A program made the position numbers and the translations under genes. A stretch of DNA of 64,000 nt. Source: Taiwanofungus camphoratus (Eukaryota > Basidiomycota > Agaricomycetes > Polyporales > Taiwanofungaceae). Below, in pieces: positions 13,511 through 25,297 of the stretch (positions within the stretch are counted from its first letter, which is position 1; each line of letters opens with the position of its first letter). The notes below the pieces were generated by a model. That model had not been told where the DNA came from, ran no database searches, and saw only the letters and a list, made by a program, of their open reading frames with translations. The stretch is taken from the NCBI GenBank assembly GCA_003999685.1, contig CP021233.1, positions 434,001 to 498,000 on the forward strand, written 5' to 3'.

Positions 13511-16500
13511 TCACTCAAATCCACTTGGCGCATTTGACCACATGGCAAGCATATTGTCGGTGAAGCAGGCATCACTGGCTAATGTTTCCATGCTATCGGG
13601 CGTTGAATGAATCCCAGATATATCTTGCTGCTGGTACAGTCGAGGTTCCGCTGGTAACGATGATGACATCGCTGTGAAAATTGGGTCATGTGCACCTGGG
13701 GGATGTGTAGGTGAGAACGGTGACATTGAATGGTCTACAGTGTTTGGCAATGTCCCTTCTGGGCCAATAGGAGCGCTGCTCGTAGGGAGGCTAACTTGTG
13801 AGTTGCTAGGCAGAGAAGCGATTACTCTATTGCCAGATGGAGAGTTGCGCCATACATCGTGCATCGTCGATCCAGCTGGATTAGGCGCATTGGTTCCAGA
13901 GTGCAACGGCAGTCGACCCAATTCTTCACTGTGGATGGGAAGCACCAAAGGATCCAGATTAGAAGGCATGAGAGTCAGATTGGACATAAAGCTATCCGGA
14001 TTGTGCATCGGATATGGTGATAGTCTTGGATCTGCCTCCAAAGTAGAGGGGTCAGCTGCGGTCATTACACTTGATATTCCTTTTGAGTCCATAGCGTCAT
14101 GCGGTGTCCTGTGCATACTTGACGTTGCAGAAGCTGTGAATGAAGTGGGCACCGGAGCCAATATTGGGCTGACTGCATCTGTTTCACGTTTATGGCTTAA
14201 AGGTGGGTTCTGCGGGAGTGGCAGGTCTCCAACGGAGGCTAACTCAAATAAGATGTCCCTGGATCCAGTATAAAACTAAAGCACACCTTCTCCATAACGT
14301 GATACTCACCAAAAGCGGCCAGCCGTATACCATCTGCACAGCGTGACACAAATAAGAACAGGACTGAAAGCGAATACTTAAAAAAAACATACTTCGCTTC
14401 CAATGCATTTAGCAGATCCATACATTTATGAACGTCTGCCATTTCTTTCGAATGATTGCTAGTGAGGCCTGAGCGCTTCCCACCCCACATGTTCAATAGA
14501 AGCACGATTCCGGCCGTGAAAAGGGTGATCTAAGAAGGGTGCATTAGAGAGAATTGAGGACAACGAAACAACATACATAACGTCATAGAACTTACCAGGT
14601 TGTGGTGCATTACTGTTCCGGTACGTTGAGATTGGAGGTGTAAGACATGGACGCAAGATCGGGCTGCATTGGTGCAGATCGCCAGGGAAGGGAAAGATAA
14701 CGGAGAGGGCTTGCGAGGCGAAGGGATAAAAGGGCGGTGGACTGTGATTTGGACTTGATAGTAGAATGAGTGCAGGACTGCGGACTGAGTGAGAAACAGG
14801 GTGTCCTCCTGATTGGGATCCCAACGTACTATTCCATGTATATCAGATAGCTGTAGCCATTAATTGGTTGAGCATGGTACGTACAGTGATCGGGAACTGA
14901 GTCGACCCATCTATTGAGCGAAGAATCTAACTCTGCTACAATACGCTGCTCCCATTGTGGCCCCACGAAGCCGAGCAAAATTTTTGACTTATTAATTGAG
15001 TACTAATTGAATAATTTGTCAATATATGCATCGCATGACGCTGACTGATTGATCTATGGCTCCACTTACGATAGTACGTAGAGCGAATGCAAGGATCCGG
15101 GTCAACTTTATAAGACAAACGAAGAATGTCACAGTTGGCGGCTTGCCCGGCGGCTGTTTGAAGGCAAGATCCGGATTGGGATGCGTCCAGTACTCATCGT
15201 CGCACTCGATAGGCAAATCAAGGTCGAAGCTAGGTTCCCCAATCAATTCACATACCGAGTAACCAGGATCCTGTATCCGCTCACTCTTCGTCCTGTACAG
15301 CACAAGGCCGTCCAAGAGCATGGCTGATTGTTCTATCCATGACGACAAGGACCCTATTTCCATGGCTAGAGCCTGAAAATCCCTAGTTGACGGGGACAAC
15401 ATACCAGAATGCACGCTTCCACAATTCCTCTTCGATGGTTGGCCGTGCATTATACACTTTTCGACGGTGTGCGCCCACATCCTGCGCCAACCGAGCACCC
15501 ACTCCAATTATGGTCCAGCAGGCCTGAGGGGCCGACGTGCCCAGCATGAATATAGGCGTAAGCTACGGGGGAAACCTGGTCAATACCTTCCAAATGAACG
15601 TGAAGGACACTTACACAATAGACTTGGAGATCGTACAATCGGGGAGGCGCGAGAAGTGATTTGCGACTCATTTCCACCTGCTGGAACCATTGCCATCCAC
15701 ATGAGTGAGTCTGCGATTCAAATCCTTTGAGATACACCCGAGGATCGTCTGTGAAACGAGAACCTATAGCGCAGACGAGAAGAACAACTGAGCCGAACCC
15801 CTCATCACGAAGATGCAAACCATTCCTGACACCGTCCTCCAACGTCGGGCGGTGCAAGATTGGCATATAATAGTTTACGTTGACAAAATAGAGATCAACG
15901 AGCGAGGTCATCAAGTCGTCATCTGGAAAACTCTGATGTGGTGGAAAATCCTCCTGTACCGCAGATTGCAACCACTTCCGTAAGAAATAAGAATGGAGAA
16001 TAGCATTAGGACCATCTGCTCCCCGCAGCCGAGTTAGAAGGAACAAACCGGGTGTACGTTCCAATATTGCGGTCGTTTGCGCCTCAGATTAGGGTGCACA
16101 TTGAGGCGTGACACGTTACCGATATAGTGGGTTCCAGAATATTCGCGCTTCAAATCTATGGCTGTCTGAAGAAATGTAAAGCTGCTCGACTTCCCGAAGA
16201 AGCGCAAATGACCGGGATCCAAGCGCATATGTTTGAGGTTCTGCACTAGAGTGCTCTGTATAGAGCCTTCGTCATCGCTGGGATCTAAATTCTCCGGGTT
16301 TATGGGATCGTGGGCGCACCCGCTGCCCGACATTGAGACAGTGGACGAAGGGGCGTCCGCAAAAGGTTGTGACTGATAAGCAGCTTCGTTATTCTTGTCA
16401 GTAGCAGATTTATCTTCCAGCTTGAAATTCTTGATAGATTGACCGTTCAGTTCTTTCGAGAAGTCCGTATTGGAACGTAGCTGCCGACATGGAATTAACT

Positions 16501-17022
16501 GAACACTCACGGAAAACCAGGTTTTATGCGACTTACAGTGTCCAGTAGCTTTTCCATGTTTTCGAGACGAGCCTCAAGGCTCTCCACATATCTACTGATT
16601 ATTCGTTATATATCTATCTATGCCCATATATGAGGAACCCTTACCCTTTCGATGGACCACGTTTCTGGTACAAGAATACTGTTTCAGAGTGAGGGTTCAA
16701 AGACATCAAGAGAAAACTTGCCTTGGTAGCCTGAAAGTAAGTACAGTCATCCTTGTATATGTTGCAGCTTGAGCATCGACTATTGGGCATTTGACTCCCG
16801 TCACCTTCAAATAAATGAATCAAGGTGCGGCGACGGCGGTAGTGAGTATCCCTTACACCGAACTGTGAGTAATAAAATCAGTGGCGCATAAACTCTGTGG
16901 AATAGTAGAAACAGCGTACCCTTCTTGCGCCTACAAGCGTCGCACGCACGTTGTGTCTTTCTCTTCTTTAGACTCTGAGAAGTGTTCTCACTTTCATTGA
17001 ACTCCTCTTCCTGAGAGGACAT
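13511..17022 (-). CDS. Zn(II)2Cys6 fungal transcription factor with fungal_trans domain
   Basis: This is a nuclear sequence-specific regulator of the Gal4 class. The N-terminal exon reads MSSQEEEFNESEN, then KKRKTQRACDACRRKK. The binuclear cluster is completed after introns by SRCSSCNIYKDDCTYF, and a coiled-coil linker (VESLEARLENMEKLLDT) follows. The middle homology region (PF04082 type) is clear: FLLTRLRGADGPNAILHSYF, LVDLYFVNVNYYMPILHRPT, VVLLVCAIGSRFTDDPRVYL, then QACWTIIGVGARLAQDVGAH and DLPIECDDEYW. The C-terminal 250 residues are Ser/Pro/Thr-rich and look like an activation region. About ten short introns are needed. The start is the Met before the basic cluster at 17022. Target genes cannot be deduced; no metabolic cluster is adjacent. 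Confidence 0.87.
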
Positions 17023-17941
17023 GAGTATGTTGTATTCCGATATAGCCTCGGTAGAGTAGATAGAGAGCGAACCCGCCCAGCGTTTAATAGGATGGCGGTG
17101 ATGGGTTGGGGATGACTGAAGTCAGGAAACACCATTGAAGTGAGGGCAGTCCAGTGCGACATGCCGGCGGCACCCGGTTAGCATTTATCACATGTTACAT
17201 TGTTGCCTTCTAAGCGAGCGTATACTATGCGGCAATGCCTGCGTATGAAGTCGGCACCCTGGCTCAGTCGGCACTTGGGGTCTCGACCAATAAAAGTTTT
17301 GGTCCTTGTGAAAGCCATCAAAAAAGATGAGCTTTTGACCAATCAGAAGCAATTGCCGACTGAGTCAGGGTGCCGATTCCATAAGTACTACGTACGGATT
17401 AGGCAGTGTGGCGCGCTCTCTGTTGTCCAGCGTCGCACACCGTCTAAACACTGCTCGACGACACAGCTCTAAATCGACAGTGTCGCATTGAATTTCACCC
17501 ACCCGCCTCCTCCTTTTGTCAGCAATTTGCATCTTCATCAGCCGTATCAGTTTTTGTTTTCTCCGACCCGATGCATCACACCCACAACCTGCCTGGCGCC
17601 AGAGTTGCTGAGGCCCACAGCTCATTCCAGCCTTTTCCCCCCTTGCTAGGTTTGGGCTCCTGTGTCGGCCCATGCGCGCTACTATTGCTAACTGGTTGTA
17701 TTCACAATCACTAAGCACAAACTGCTGTACCTACAGTTTACTCTCTCAAACCCACGTACTGACCGTACGTAGACATGCTTCATTTGATCTTGATCAGCAC
17801 TCAGGCACATGTTCATGTAAGTAAGTAGCGATTGTGGTTGTACTTGGCGATATTAGTCTCAGCACCCAGCCCCAAATCCACAAACTCATGTAGTTACATA
17901 TGGACCATGGTAACGAAAATGACCCATTGATAGATTCGATA
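17023..17941. other. Intergenic region holding a MITE
   Basis: About 920 bp lie between the Zn2Cys6 gene start and the 3' end of the methyltransferase gene. A 136 bp inverted-repeat element (reported separately) occupies 17246-17381. The minus-strand open frame at 17365-17718 has no family resemblance and overlaps the element. Confidence 0.5.
17244..17383. mobile_element. Tc1/mariner-like MITE, 136 bp, TA-flanked
   Basis: Near-perfect 28 bp terminal inverted repeats (25 of 28 matching) begin TGAAGTCGGCACCCTG at 17246 and end at 17381. The core repeat TCGGCACCCTG.CTCAGTCGGCA is at 17251-17273, with its reverse complement at 17354-17376. The element is bracketed by TA dinucleotides (17244-17245 and 17382-17383), the target duplication of the Tc1/mariner superfamily. 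There is no coding capacity. It lies about 220 bp upstream of the Zn2Cys6 gene start, so it could influence that promoter; this is inference. Confidence 0.75.
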
Positions 17942-18783
17942 CTAAGATTTGCTCTTCACGAACTTGCCCACCTGATGCCAGAACAAACGTTCTTCACCCT
18001 CTCCTTCCTCTCCCCATGAATCTTCTGTGCTCCATATCCCCATGTTCCTGATCCAAACATGGGTTGGCCGGTCAAGACAACACCCACCAAACACTTTCTT
18101 CCACAAGGGTGTCCAAAACCGCTGCCACCATGCAACATCGTCCCTGTGGCTCAGGACATGTTCATAGAATAGTAGGTGCCCGCCAGGTTTTAGCACTTGC
18201 TCTACCAAGGCCTTGATGGAGCGCTGTGGTGAAGAGACGGAGCAAAGAGCGAGAATGGAGACAAGCGTGTCAACGGACTTGGTTTGGCCCAAGGCAGACA
18301 GGATAGAGGCCGTATCTTCTGCGCCATACGGGAGAATGAGTAGTGTACCAGCAGACTCGGTGAAGCCGGCAGCGGCCGCGAGTTTTCGTATCTCAGCGTG
18401 CATGAAAGGGTTGGGCTCCAGCGCGACGTACTTCGTCACCTTTTCGCGGTCAAGATAGTTCACGGTGTGGCCGTGGCCTAGATGAGGTTTGCTTGCCGGT
18501 GAGAATTTTTGATTACAAGTGAGCCGAATCACTCACCCGCACCGATGTCCAATACAATGCCTTGCGCAGTGGCGCGCAGGAGGGCCTCCTTCACGGTACG
18601 CCCATTTTCGTCTATCCCATTCCCAAACAGCGTCCATACATGAGACATGAATATGTACGACACTTCATTCGGCCGAAAAAGGAGAAGGGGCGAGCGTAAA
18701 AGCGCAAGGATTGTTGGCATCAGAGCTGCCTGGATGGCATATCGCAGTTGACCTAAAATTGCGAGCGCAGAGGATACCTTCAT
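17942..18783 (-). CDS. METTL7-like SAM-dependent methyltransferase (copy 1)
   Basis: This is a class I methyltransferase resembling METTL7/TMT1 proteins, which are membrane-associated and methylate small thiols in animals. The N-terminus has a hydrophobic stretch (LMPTILALLRSPLLLFRP) that could anchor it to a membrane. Motif I is GIVLDIGAG, completed by HGHTVNYLDRE after a short intron (donor GTGAGTGATT). The acidic-loop equivalent is YVALEPNPFMHAEI. Motif IV-like VDTLVSILALCSV and the post-motif LKPGGHLLFYEHVLSHRDDV are all present. WWQRFWTPLWKKVFGGCCLDR matches the characteristic C-terminal METTL7 block. The protein is about 260 residues, the usual length. A close paralog lies at 25673-26509 in opposite orientation. 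Substrate is unknown. Confidence 0.85.
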
Positions 18784-19439
18784 GGTTTCGAGACCAGACT
18801 TATCAATAGCAGCTTGTTTTTACATGTCAGCTATTGATAAACGCTGTTGTCTTGTGATGCAGTGTTGTGTACTTAGGACTTAGTTTGACGCAACGTAATT
18901 GGTGGACAATCGTGGGACATACAGAGGTACCCAACTTGGTCGGAAATCAATCATGATGAGTATGATACATCGTACCTTGTTTGGAACACAAACTTCGAGG
19001 GAGAGGGCGACAACCACACAAGAATTAGCAGCGCGGGAGACGAGGCACTGGATTCGTCTGTTACTCAACGAAGATAGGAAACATTTCAGAGTTCATGCGG
19101 TGTGCGCGTGTTCACCGTGCAGAGGCTGAATAGGCCTTTCAGTGTGTGAAGTGGTCCTTCCGCACGATTTATGGTTGATTAGGGTCGAATGTCGAATTTT
19201 AAACTATTCCAATGATGCGTGGATTGGATAAATTTCGACCACTGAGACAAAACGGCCGAAAGTCGTATGGCTGAATTTTTGTACCTTCGACCCAGCCGTT
19301 TAACGTACTGATTGCAAGTATTTCAACCGTAAATGAGACTAAATTAGTTCATCTTACGGACGAAAGAACGCAATTTAGGCCGTTATGGTACGCACAGTGC
19401 CAAGCAATAGATGTATCAAATTTTCATTCAGCAATACGA
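18784..19439. other. Intergenic, no gene seen
   Basis: About 650 bp upstream of methyltransferase copy 1, ending at the 3' end of the 4CL-like pseudogene. It is AT-rich and I see no gene. Confidence 0.4.
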
Positions 19440-21740
19440 TGACAGCAGCGACTGATCCCCGCTGGAAGCAGGAGTACGGATCCCGGCACGATGATCCCTG
19501 AGCACGCACGAAGAATCTTGCCGCTAATGTTCTTGGAAATAACATCAACGAACTCTATACCTCCCATTTACGACTGGATGTCGACGGAACATGACATGAA
19601 ACAGGAGGTGAGATGCTCACGTGCCTGCCCGTAAACATTTGCCTCGAAAATGCTAGTGGCGGCACGTCAGTGAGTGATCGGTTTTCATTCAATTTAGCCA
19701 GAATAGTAAAGGGTCACCATTCTCGTTAACAAAACGTTCATGCAAGTACGAAGCCATCTGTGTGATCACAAGATCCGATTTACACACTGCTGGTCTGGTA
19801 GACGTGCATCGAACCCGCCAACGAAGGACCCCTGCGTTCCATTATATCTCGTGAATAGTTTTGGCAAGGTCTAGCACTTTAGTATGCTCATACTTCTTCA
19901 TTACAATGATATTCTGTCGCGACTTGGCCTCCCTGAACGCAGAGTCCTCCATGTTCTCCTGCACAAGCAAGAGAACCATCTCGTTTCACTACCTTCGCAA
20001 TGGTACCGGAACTAAGCTGTGGCTAATTCCCCGTCGGTGATGCAACTTCTTGAGACATTGGGTGCTGTTTCACGTCATGACTATTGCTATTCGGACTGTT
20101 ATGGACAACAGCTCACCAAGGCTACTGCTGTACAAGTCTTGGTCAATTCTGCAGAGGCAATGTGCGAACGGAACCGAGTTAGGTGCATAGATCAGTCGTA
20201 CTACCATAACCTTGGCCAAGGTAAATGTTTAGAAGCACTTGAAGGAACTGGGCCGTGAGTTCCGCCGTCATGGGTGCTGCCGCACCTACCATGCAGGAGC
20301 GGGCACTAGATAAGTTGTAATTCTTGGTCGCCGAACGCTTTTGGTTGACGGTCATCAATTGGCGAAGGGGAGCAACGAAACTTATACCTTGAAGAATATC
20401 ACGACTTGCGGGGGCACAATCCTAGTTTAGATCAAGTAATGGCTCACTCGGACAAAGTGTTAACTTACGGGAGATGTGAAACTTGATAGCGCTCTATGCT
20501 CTTCAAAGTATTTTCGTGATTGAATTTCTTGTAGACCACAACTGTCATCTATCAAAAAGTACCGGAGAAGCACTCCATCGTTTGTTTCCATTGGTAAAGA
20601 ACCATACTCACTGCAGCATGAATAATAAAGCGCAGCTTGATACAAATTAGCAACAATCACCCTCCATACACTCGGTTAACCTTACAATTGCCACGGTGCC
20701 ATGGGTGTCTTTTGCAGACAAAATTGTAATGTAACTTTGGGCATGCCGGTTGTGCCAGATGAGAAACAGATAAACGCAATCTTCTCCTTCGCCTGGCTTG
20801 GCGCAAGGTGACATTTGGCTATGGGTGGCAGTGCTTCATCTTGTTAGATAAGACTGTCCATCAACTCTTACGAAATGTTGCGGTCCGAATTCTCTGCATC
20901 TAGAGCTACGATATTGGAACAGGGCAGTCCAACTGAGGGCACTGCCCTCGAGAGCAGCAGGTACGTTATCACTTACAGCAACCAGTAATAAGGGTTTCGT
21001 GACCAGCAATCGGTCCACTATGAACGTCCGTTAGCTTTACAAGGGTAATCAGCAATGCTCGTTTGCACTATCTAGTTCCATGGTAGTAAGTCCTGCATTC
21101 ATCATACTTTTCCAGCTTAAAGGCATGATAACCAGAAATTTAAAATACATACGCGGCGATATTCCCCAGTCTATGTACTGCCCAGGTGCTGACAGGTGGT
21201 CTGCATATCGGCGATCAATCCGAGATAAATGCCTAGGAATGAGGGACAGCCTATATGATTGGGTGCAAACATCGCAACTGACAAGATATAAGATGAGGAG
21301 GTCAAAGAAGAGGACCGCGATAGCACGAACCGAAGTCGGTTTCTCCTGAAACGCTGATTGTGAGATATTGGCTCAACGCCACAAACCGTCCACGCATCTA
21401 TTTGCCATTTGGATTTGATAGCTCTCGCCAACACATCGGTGCGAACCTGAAGCTTACCAGAATCGAACAAGGAACTAAGACATTAAGGATGCTATGCCTA
21501 ATCAAAGAAGTACGACTTTGCCAGATTCTTCGCCGATGAGACAAGATATACCATGAACTCGTTGCGGCAGTGTAGGATGCCCATTAAGTTCATCTAAGGT
21601 GAACTGGGGCACAGTGACGTTATTCGGGGGTGGGACAAGAGCAGGGCCGGCCGAATGGAAAAAAAACCATGTTCGATGAGACCGGAAGGTGTTTGAGCTG
21701 AATGTACTGAATGCATGTGGATGTATATGAAGCATGATAG
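19440..21740 (-). pseudogene. 4-coumarate-CoA-ligase-like acyl-CoA synthetase, decayed
   Basis: Fragments of an AMP-binding (ANL superfamily) enzyme appear in correct order on the minus strand. An N-terminal block has VPQFTLDELNGHPTLPQR and SCLIGEESGKVVL. RTDVLARAIKSKWQI follows. The P-loop is AFICFSSGTTGMPKV (about 20740), then VIVANLYQAALYYS. Next come SCMVGAAAPMTAELTAQFL with NIYLGQGYG, GTIAKVVKRDGSLA with GGLCVQGGQVA, and near 19520 EFVDVISKNISGKILR, the C-terminal catalytic-Lys block. The frame changes several times inside domains. Stops occur where the family has codons (for example after HCNEEV), and the segment carrying the YRTGD-like motif is not recognisable. I count at least four to five lesions that introns do not explain. 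It lies between two METTL7-like genes and next to TAZ1. Decay looks moderate because motifs remain readable. Confidence 0.8.
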
Positions 21741-21788
21741 ACCTTGCTATAGCTATATCAGTACGCCCACAATCATCATAAGTCTCAC

Positions 21789-22055
21789 TCAGCGGACAAT
21801 GATTACCAGAAACTCCAGGACCTCATGTAAGTGGCGCTCCATCTGTACAAAGTCGTATCGTGATTTATAGAGCGACGGGCTCAACGCGACATCGGTATGC
21901 ATAGTATCCACAAGGGCCGGAAGTACCTTGGGGGGTAGCCATTCGCTTAAATGATCCTTATGCATTGAACGCGTTGCCATGTTAGTGAAGAGCAATTCCG
22001 TCGAAATTGCATGTGAAATATAACACAACTCCGCTCTGAAAAAGAATAAAGGCAT
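21789..22055 (-). other. Open frame of unknown meaning between TAZ1 and the 4CL-like pseudogene
   Basis: An 88-codon frame reads MPLFFFRAELCYISHA and continues through EWLPPKVLPALVDTMHTDVA. I recognise no family. It could be part of the decayed synthetase's 5' flank, an exon of an unannotated small gene, or chance. It is recorded because it fills most of the 376 bp between TAZ1 and the pseudogene. Confidence 0.2.
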
Positions 22056-22116
22056 CTGCGGGATGTGGCTTTAGAATGCCTCATTGAAGAGTTGTCATAA
22101 CCCACTACAAGTAACT

Positions 22117-23444
22117 TTATGCACTACATTTCTTCGTCACCACTTCGTTGCCTAACGCCTCCACTTTGTACTGCAGGATTGCAGTGACCGCACTCCGAAC
22201 TTTCGCAATTCTCAGCGCCATATTATGCTCTCCACCCCCGTTACACATACCCTGGTCCGCGTACGAGGTTGCTAACTTGCCCAGCCACGCGCTCTCAGTA
22301 ACTTGGACGTTCTTTTCTTTGTCCTCGGGCCGTTTTGGATCTCTCATGCCAACGTGAGAGCTGTGAGAAACGTCCGGTGTCTGTCCATGGCGAATGACGC
22401 AGTCCAGTTTGTCGCGAATCTCCTCCGCGCTGAAAGGTTTGCCAAATGTTACGCTGAGGTCAACACAAGGTCTGGGTAAGAATTTCCAAGGTATAGTACG
22501 GTGTTCTGGCATTAGCTTGTCAAAACCTGACATGTGAGGATGAAACTGAGGTTCACAACACAATGGTCCTCTGTTTCAGGTTGACTTACCAGTGAGCCAC
22601 ATTGGGATGATGATAGGCGGCTTAACGGCCTCCATTAGTATCCGCCCTCTGTGCCTCATTGCGAGGAGTGAGTACTGCAAAAAGATAGAGCAAAATGGAG
22701 AAAGACGCACACACCCCACTTAAACCTGGCTAATTTAACTGGGTTATGCAAACTAGAATCATTGGCAGGCTGGTTGACTTTTCCCTCTCCGAAAAGATGG
22801 ATCTGCGGCTTGTAAGATCCTGCTCTGGTGCGATTCGGAGATATGACCCACCCAAGCACCTTTATTCACTCTTTGAATCGCGGATTCCACCGCAGGTTGA
22901 AATATGCCATTGCCACGGAAAGTCTCGATAACTTGCCCATTCCGGAAAAACGTTGAGAAAAGACTGCCTAGCCAGCACAAAACGAACGGTCAAAAAAGCA
23001 TATCCCCGCTGCACAATTTTGTGATGAAATTAGCAAGAAGGACGTGCGTACGGGTTCGTGAACATGATATCGGATGCTCCGAGTGTCCACCGGGTCATGT
23101 GTGATTTGAAATAGAATCGTGCGGGAAGAATACCCCAGACTAGAGGATCATCCAACCTGGCCACAATATCAGAACAAGTGTGAAATTTTGGATCATGACA
23201 TACGTTGAGATATGGTTGGCGACTGTGTGTAGCCAGTGTGCAGTCAGTAACGTAGATGCACGTTAGAAGAATAATACCCACTAGTCACCACTCCGCGACC
23301 GAGCTTTCGCTCATCACTCTCTAATGCACCAAGAAGATTATCAAGACCATTAACAGTGACCGAGGAGCAATATCCAATGTTCAGAAAAGCCTTGCATATC
23401 AGCCCGACTGCGCCTACTGTTGCCTTCGACAGCAGACTGCTCAT
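22117..23444 (-). CDS. TAZ1: Tafazzin, monolysocardiolipin acyltransferase
   Basis: Tafazzin remodels cardiolipin acyl chains in mitochondrial membranes. After splicing, the acyltransferase motif NHISTLDD (HX4D) lies just after VVTIA. WGILPARFYFKSHMTRWTLG, ASDIMFTNP and LFSTFFRNGQVIETFRGNGI follow. The second motif is WIHLFGEGKVNQP, the family's FPEGKVN block. RILMEAVKPPIIIPMWL is joined to TGFDKLMPEHR and SVTFGKPFS, and the C-terminus reads VRSAVTAILQYKVEALG. The frame is kept across at least six GT-AG introns, so the gene looks intact. I start at the Met before SSLLSKATVGAVGLICKAFL (23444); a Met five codons upstream (23459) is also in frame. It sits beside AUR1 in the same orientation. Confidence 0.88.
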
Positions 23445-23875
23445 ATGAAAAGCAATCAAATCTATGTTGTGTAGATGCTCAGGCTGTATTGCCCAGTCCG
23501 CTCAGTTGGGTTTATGCAGAACAGTACCAGAACACAAGAGGCAGGATAGGTACAGTGAAAAAGCCGGATTGACCGAAGGAGAGTATAAATATGTTGTTGA
23601 AGTTGAACGTTCGAGCGATCCAAGCCTAAATAAGACTGTATAAGCCTGTCTGAAAATCAGCGTTTTGCGAAGCCACAACGTGCCAAAGTCGAAGCCACGA
23701 TGTATATAGGATGTACGTGTTATATGCAGAGGTACTAGTAGAAGGAAGGTCGGGACAGTGCAGGAGAGTATACGCTATACATAAATACACCCAGATTATT
23801 GATGACAGGCCCAGAGTTCAAGATCATGCACATTCCACGACTACGATGCCAATGAACTGATAGAAAACCCCAGTC
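23445..23875. other. Intergenic: TAZ1 promoter / AUR1 3' flank
   Basis: 430 bp lie between two minus-strand lipid genes. They should contain the TAZ1 promoter and the AUR1 3' UTR. I see nothing else. Confidence 0.45.
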
Positions 23876-25297
23876 TCAGACCCTCGCAGCCTTCGTATCG
23901 TCTCCTGCCCTCTCGTTCCGCGTCGCCGAAGATGAAAAGGGGAACGAGCCACGGATGGGACTCCACCCATCCTCTGCCCTCTCCTCCGCCCGAATCAGGC
24001 TCGCAATGCTGGCCGTATGACGATGGTTCTTCTTCGGCGAGGGTTGGACAGCCGCTCCTCCGTTCTGCTTTAGGAAAGGCACTGCAGAATTTGGCCCGTT
24101 AGGGATGACTGGCGAGCGGTAGGTGATGTCCATCTCCTCGCTGTCCGACTCCCGGTCCGACAGATCTTCGAGATCGTAGTCTGCTGCATCACGCATGATG
24201 CTCCCGTTTACGCCCCGCCCGCTGCGCCCAGCTGAGCGCGGCTCCTCCAAGTCGTAGATCTCATACTTCGACCGTCTGGTTCCATACACACCAGCACTGA
24301 GACCGCCAGGAGGCGCGAGGGCAGCTGCGCCCCTCAGGTCGTCTGGAAGGAAGAGATAGAACGAGGCAACGGCCAGGCATGCCCCGGCGACTACGTCGAT
24401 CAAATAATGGTGCGTGAGATACATCGTCGCCCAGTACAGCACCGCAGTATATGACCATATGTATTTGGTCGCCTGGGGAAAGAAGTGCGAGACGAACAGC
24501 GCTTCCATGGTCGCAGACCCGGCGTGAAGCGACGGGAACGCGCCAAACACTAAGGGCGAGTTTCCGAAAGCCAGAGTGTAACCACTCGAGTGGAAGAGCC
24601 TGTCAATTCGTGCCAGGCCGCCTGCAGAGCCATGCATCGAATAGTCGGCGGGCGTCAAGCCATAGATGAGCTCGTACCAGGGCGGGGCACAAGGCAAAAG
24701 AATCTGGATGAAGACCCCGATGAGGTTCATGTACCCAAACGCGCGAGCCCAGAGATGGAGGACCTTCTTGGAGCGGAAGAGCCAAACGAAGGCCGCGACG
24801 ACAAATGGAAACACATAGTGAATGACGCCGTACGGAAGCCAACCAAGAATATCTAAAATCGGATGTGTGAAGCGGGTGAGGATGTCGGAGATGTTGGCAC
24901 CGTAGAGCACAGACTCCAATGTAGGAAGGAGGACAACCGAGATGTTCGGCCGCCAAGCTACCGGGATGAATCTGGACGCGTAGAAAGTCAGAAGCCATAT
25001 GAAAATCGGCGTGGCGGGGAGGAAGAATTGTGACGTGAGGGGTATGAGCAGGGCAGTTATCCATAATATAGGTATCATGAGTTTGAGAGGGAACCCCGGA
25101 AATTGCATTATGGTGAACCAAAATGTCGCGAGGGCAATGTGAAACAGATAAATAGAGTCTGATAGAGTGAATGAATGTTGGCGGAGTCGGTTGAGGGTGT
25201 CCCGTGGCGACAACGACTTGTCTAATCGTCCGACGGCGGCGTTGAAAGCCGTCCAGACGCGTTTGAGCGACCGAGAAACGGATGCTTGGAGGTTCAT
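23876..25297 (-). CDS. AUR1: Inositol phosphorylceramide synthase catalytic subunit
   Basis: This Golgi enzyme moves phosphoinositol from phosphatidylinositol to phytoceramide and is the target of aureobasidin A. It is a single 473-residue exon, unusual in this intron-rich window and longer than the 401-residue yeast protein. Several membrane segments are visible at about 48-65, 72-90, 97-112, 158-175, 188-203, 280-294 and 300-315. The catalytic motifs of the PAP2-type family are FGAFPSLHAGS at 251-261 (His258) and HHYLIDVVAGA at 296-306 (His297, Asp301). CAPPWYELIYG at 203-213 is also typical of Aur1. The last 150 residues are hydrophilic and Ser/Arg/Asp/Glu-rich, probably a cytosolic tail for trafficking or phosphorylation. 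The start is the Met of MNLQASVSRSLKRVW. Confidence 0.94.
   Translation of the reverse strand: MNLQASVSRSLKRVWTAFNAAVGRLDKSLSPRDTLNRLRQHSFTLSDSIYLFHIALATFWFTIMQFPGFPLKLMIPILWITALLIPLTSQFFLPATPIFIWLLTFYASRFIPVAWRPNISVVLLPTLESVLYGANISDILTRFTHPILDILGWLPYGVIHYVFPFVVAAFVWLFRSKKVLHLWARAFGYMNLIGVFIQILLPCAPPWYELIYGLTPADYSMHGSAGGLARIDRLFHSSGYTLAFGNSPLVFGAFPSLHAGSATMEALFVSHFFPQATKYIWSYTAVLYWATMYLTHHYLIDVVAGACLAVASFYLFLPDDLRGAAALAPPGGLSAGVYGTRRSKYEIYDLEEPRSAGRSGRGVNGSIMRDAADYDLEDLSDRESDSEEMDITYRSPVIPNGPNSAVPFLKQNGGAAVQPSPKKNHRHTASIASLIRAEERAEDGWSPIRGSFPFSSSATRNERAGDDTKAARV

Noticed and set aside
13674-14273. 199-codon plus-strand open frame
   Set aside because: It is antisense to the C-terminal exon of the Zn2Cys6 factor, and no family motif is present.
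17365-17718. 117-codon minus-strand frame
   Set aside because: It overlaps the MITE end and has no family resemblance.
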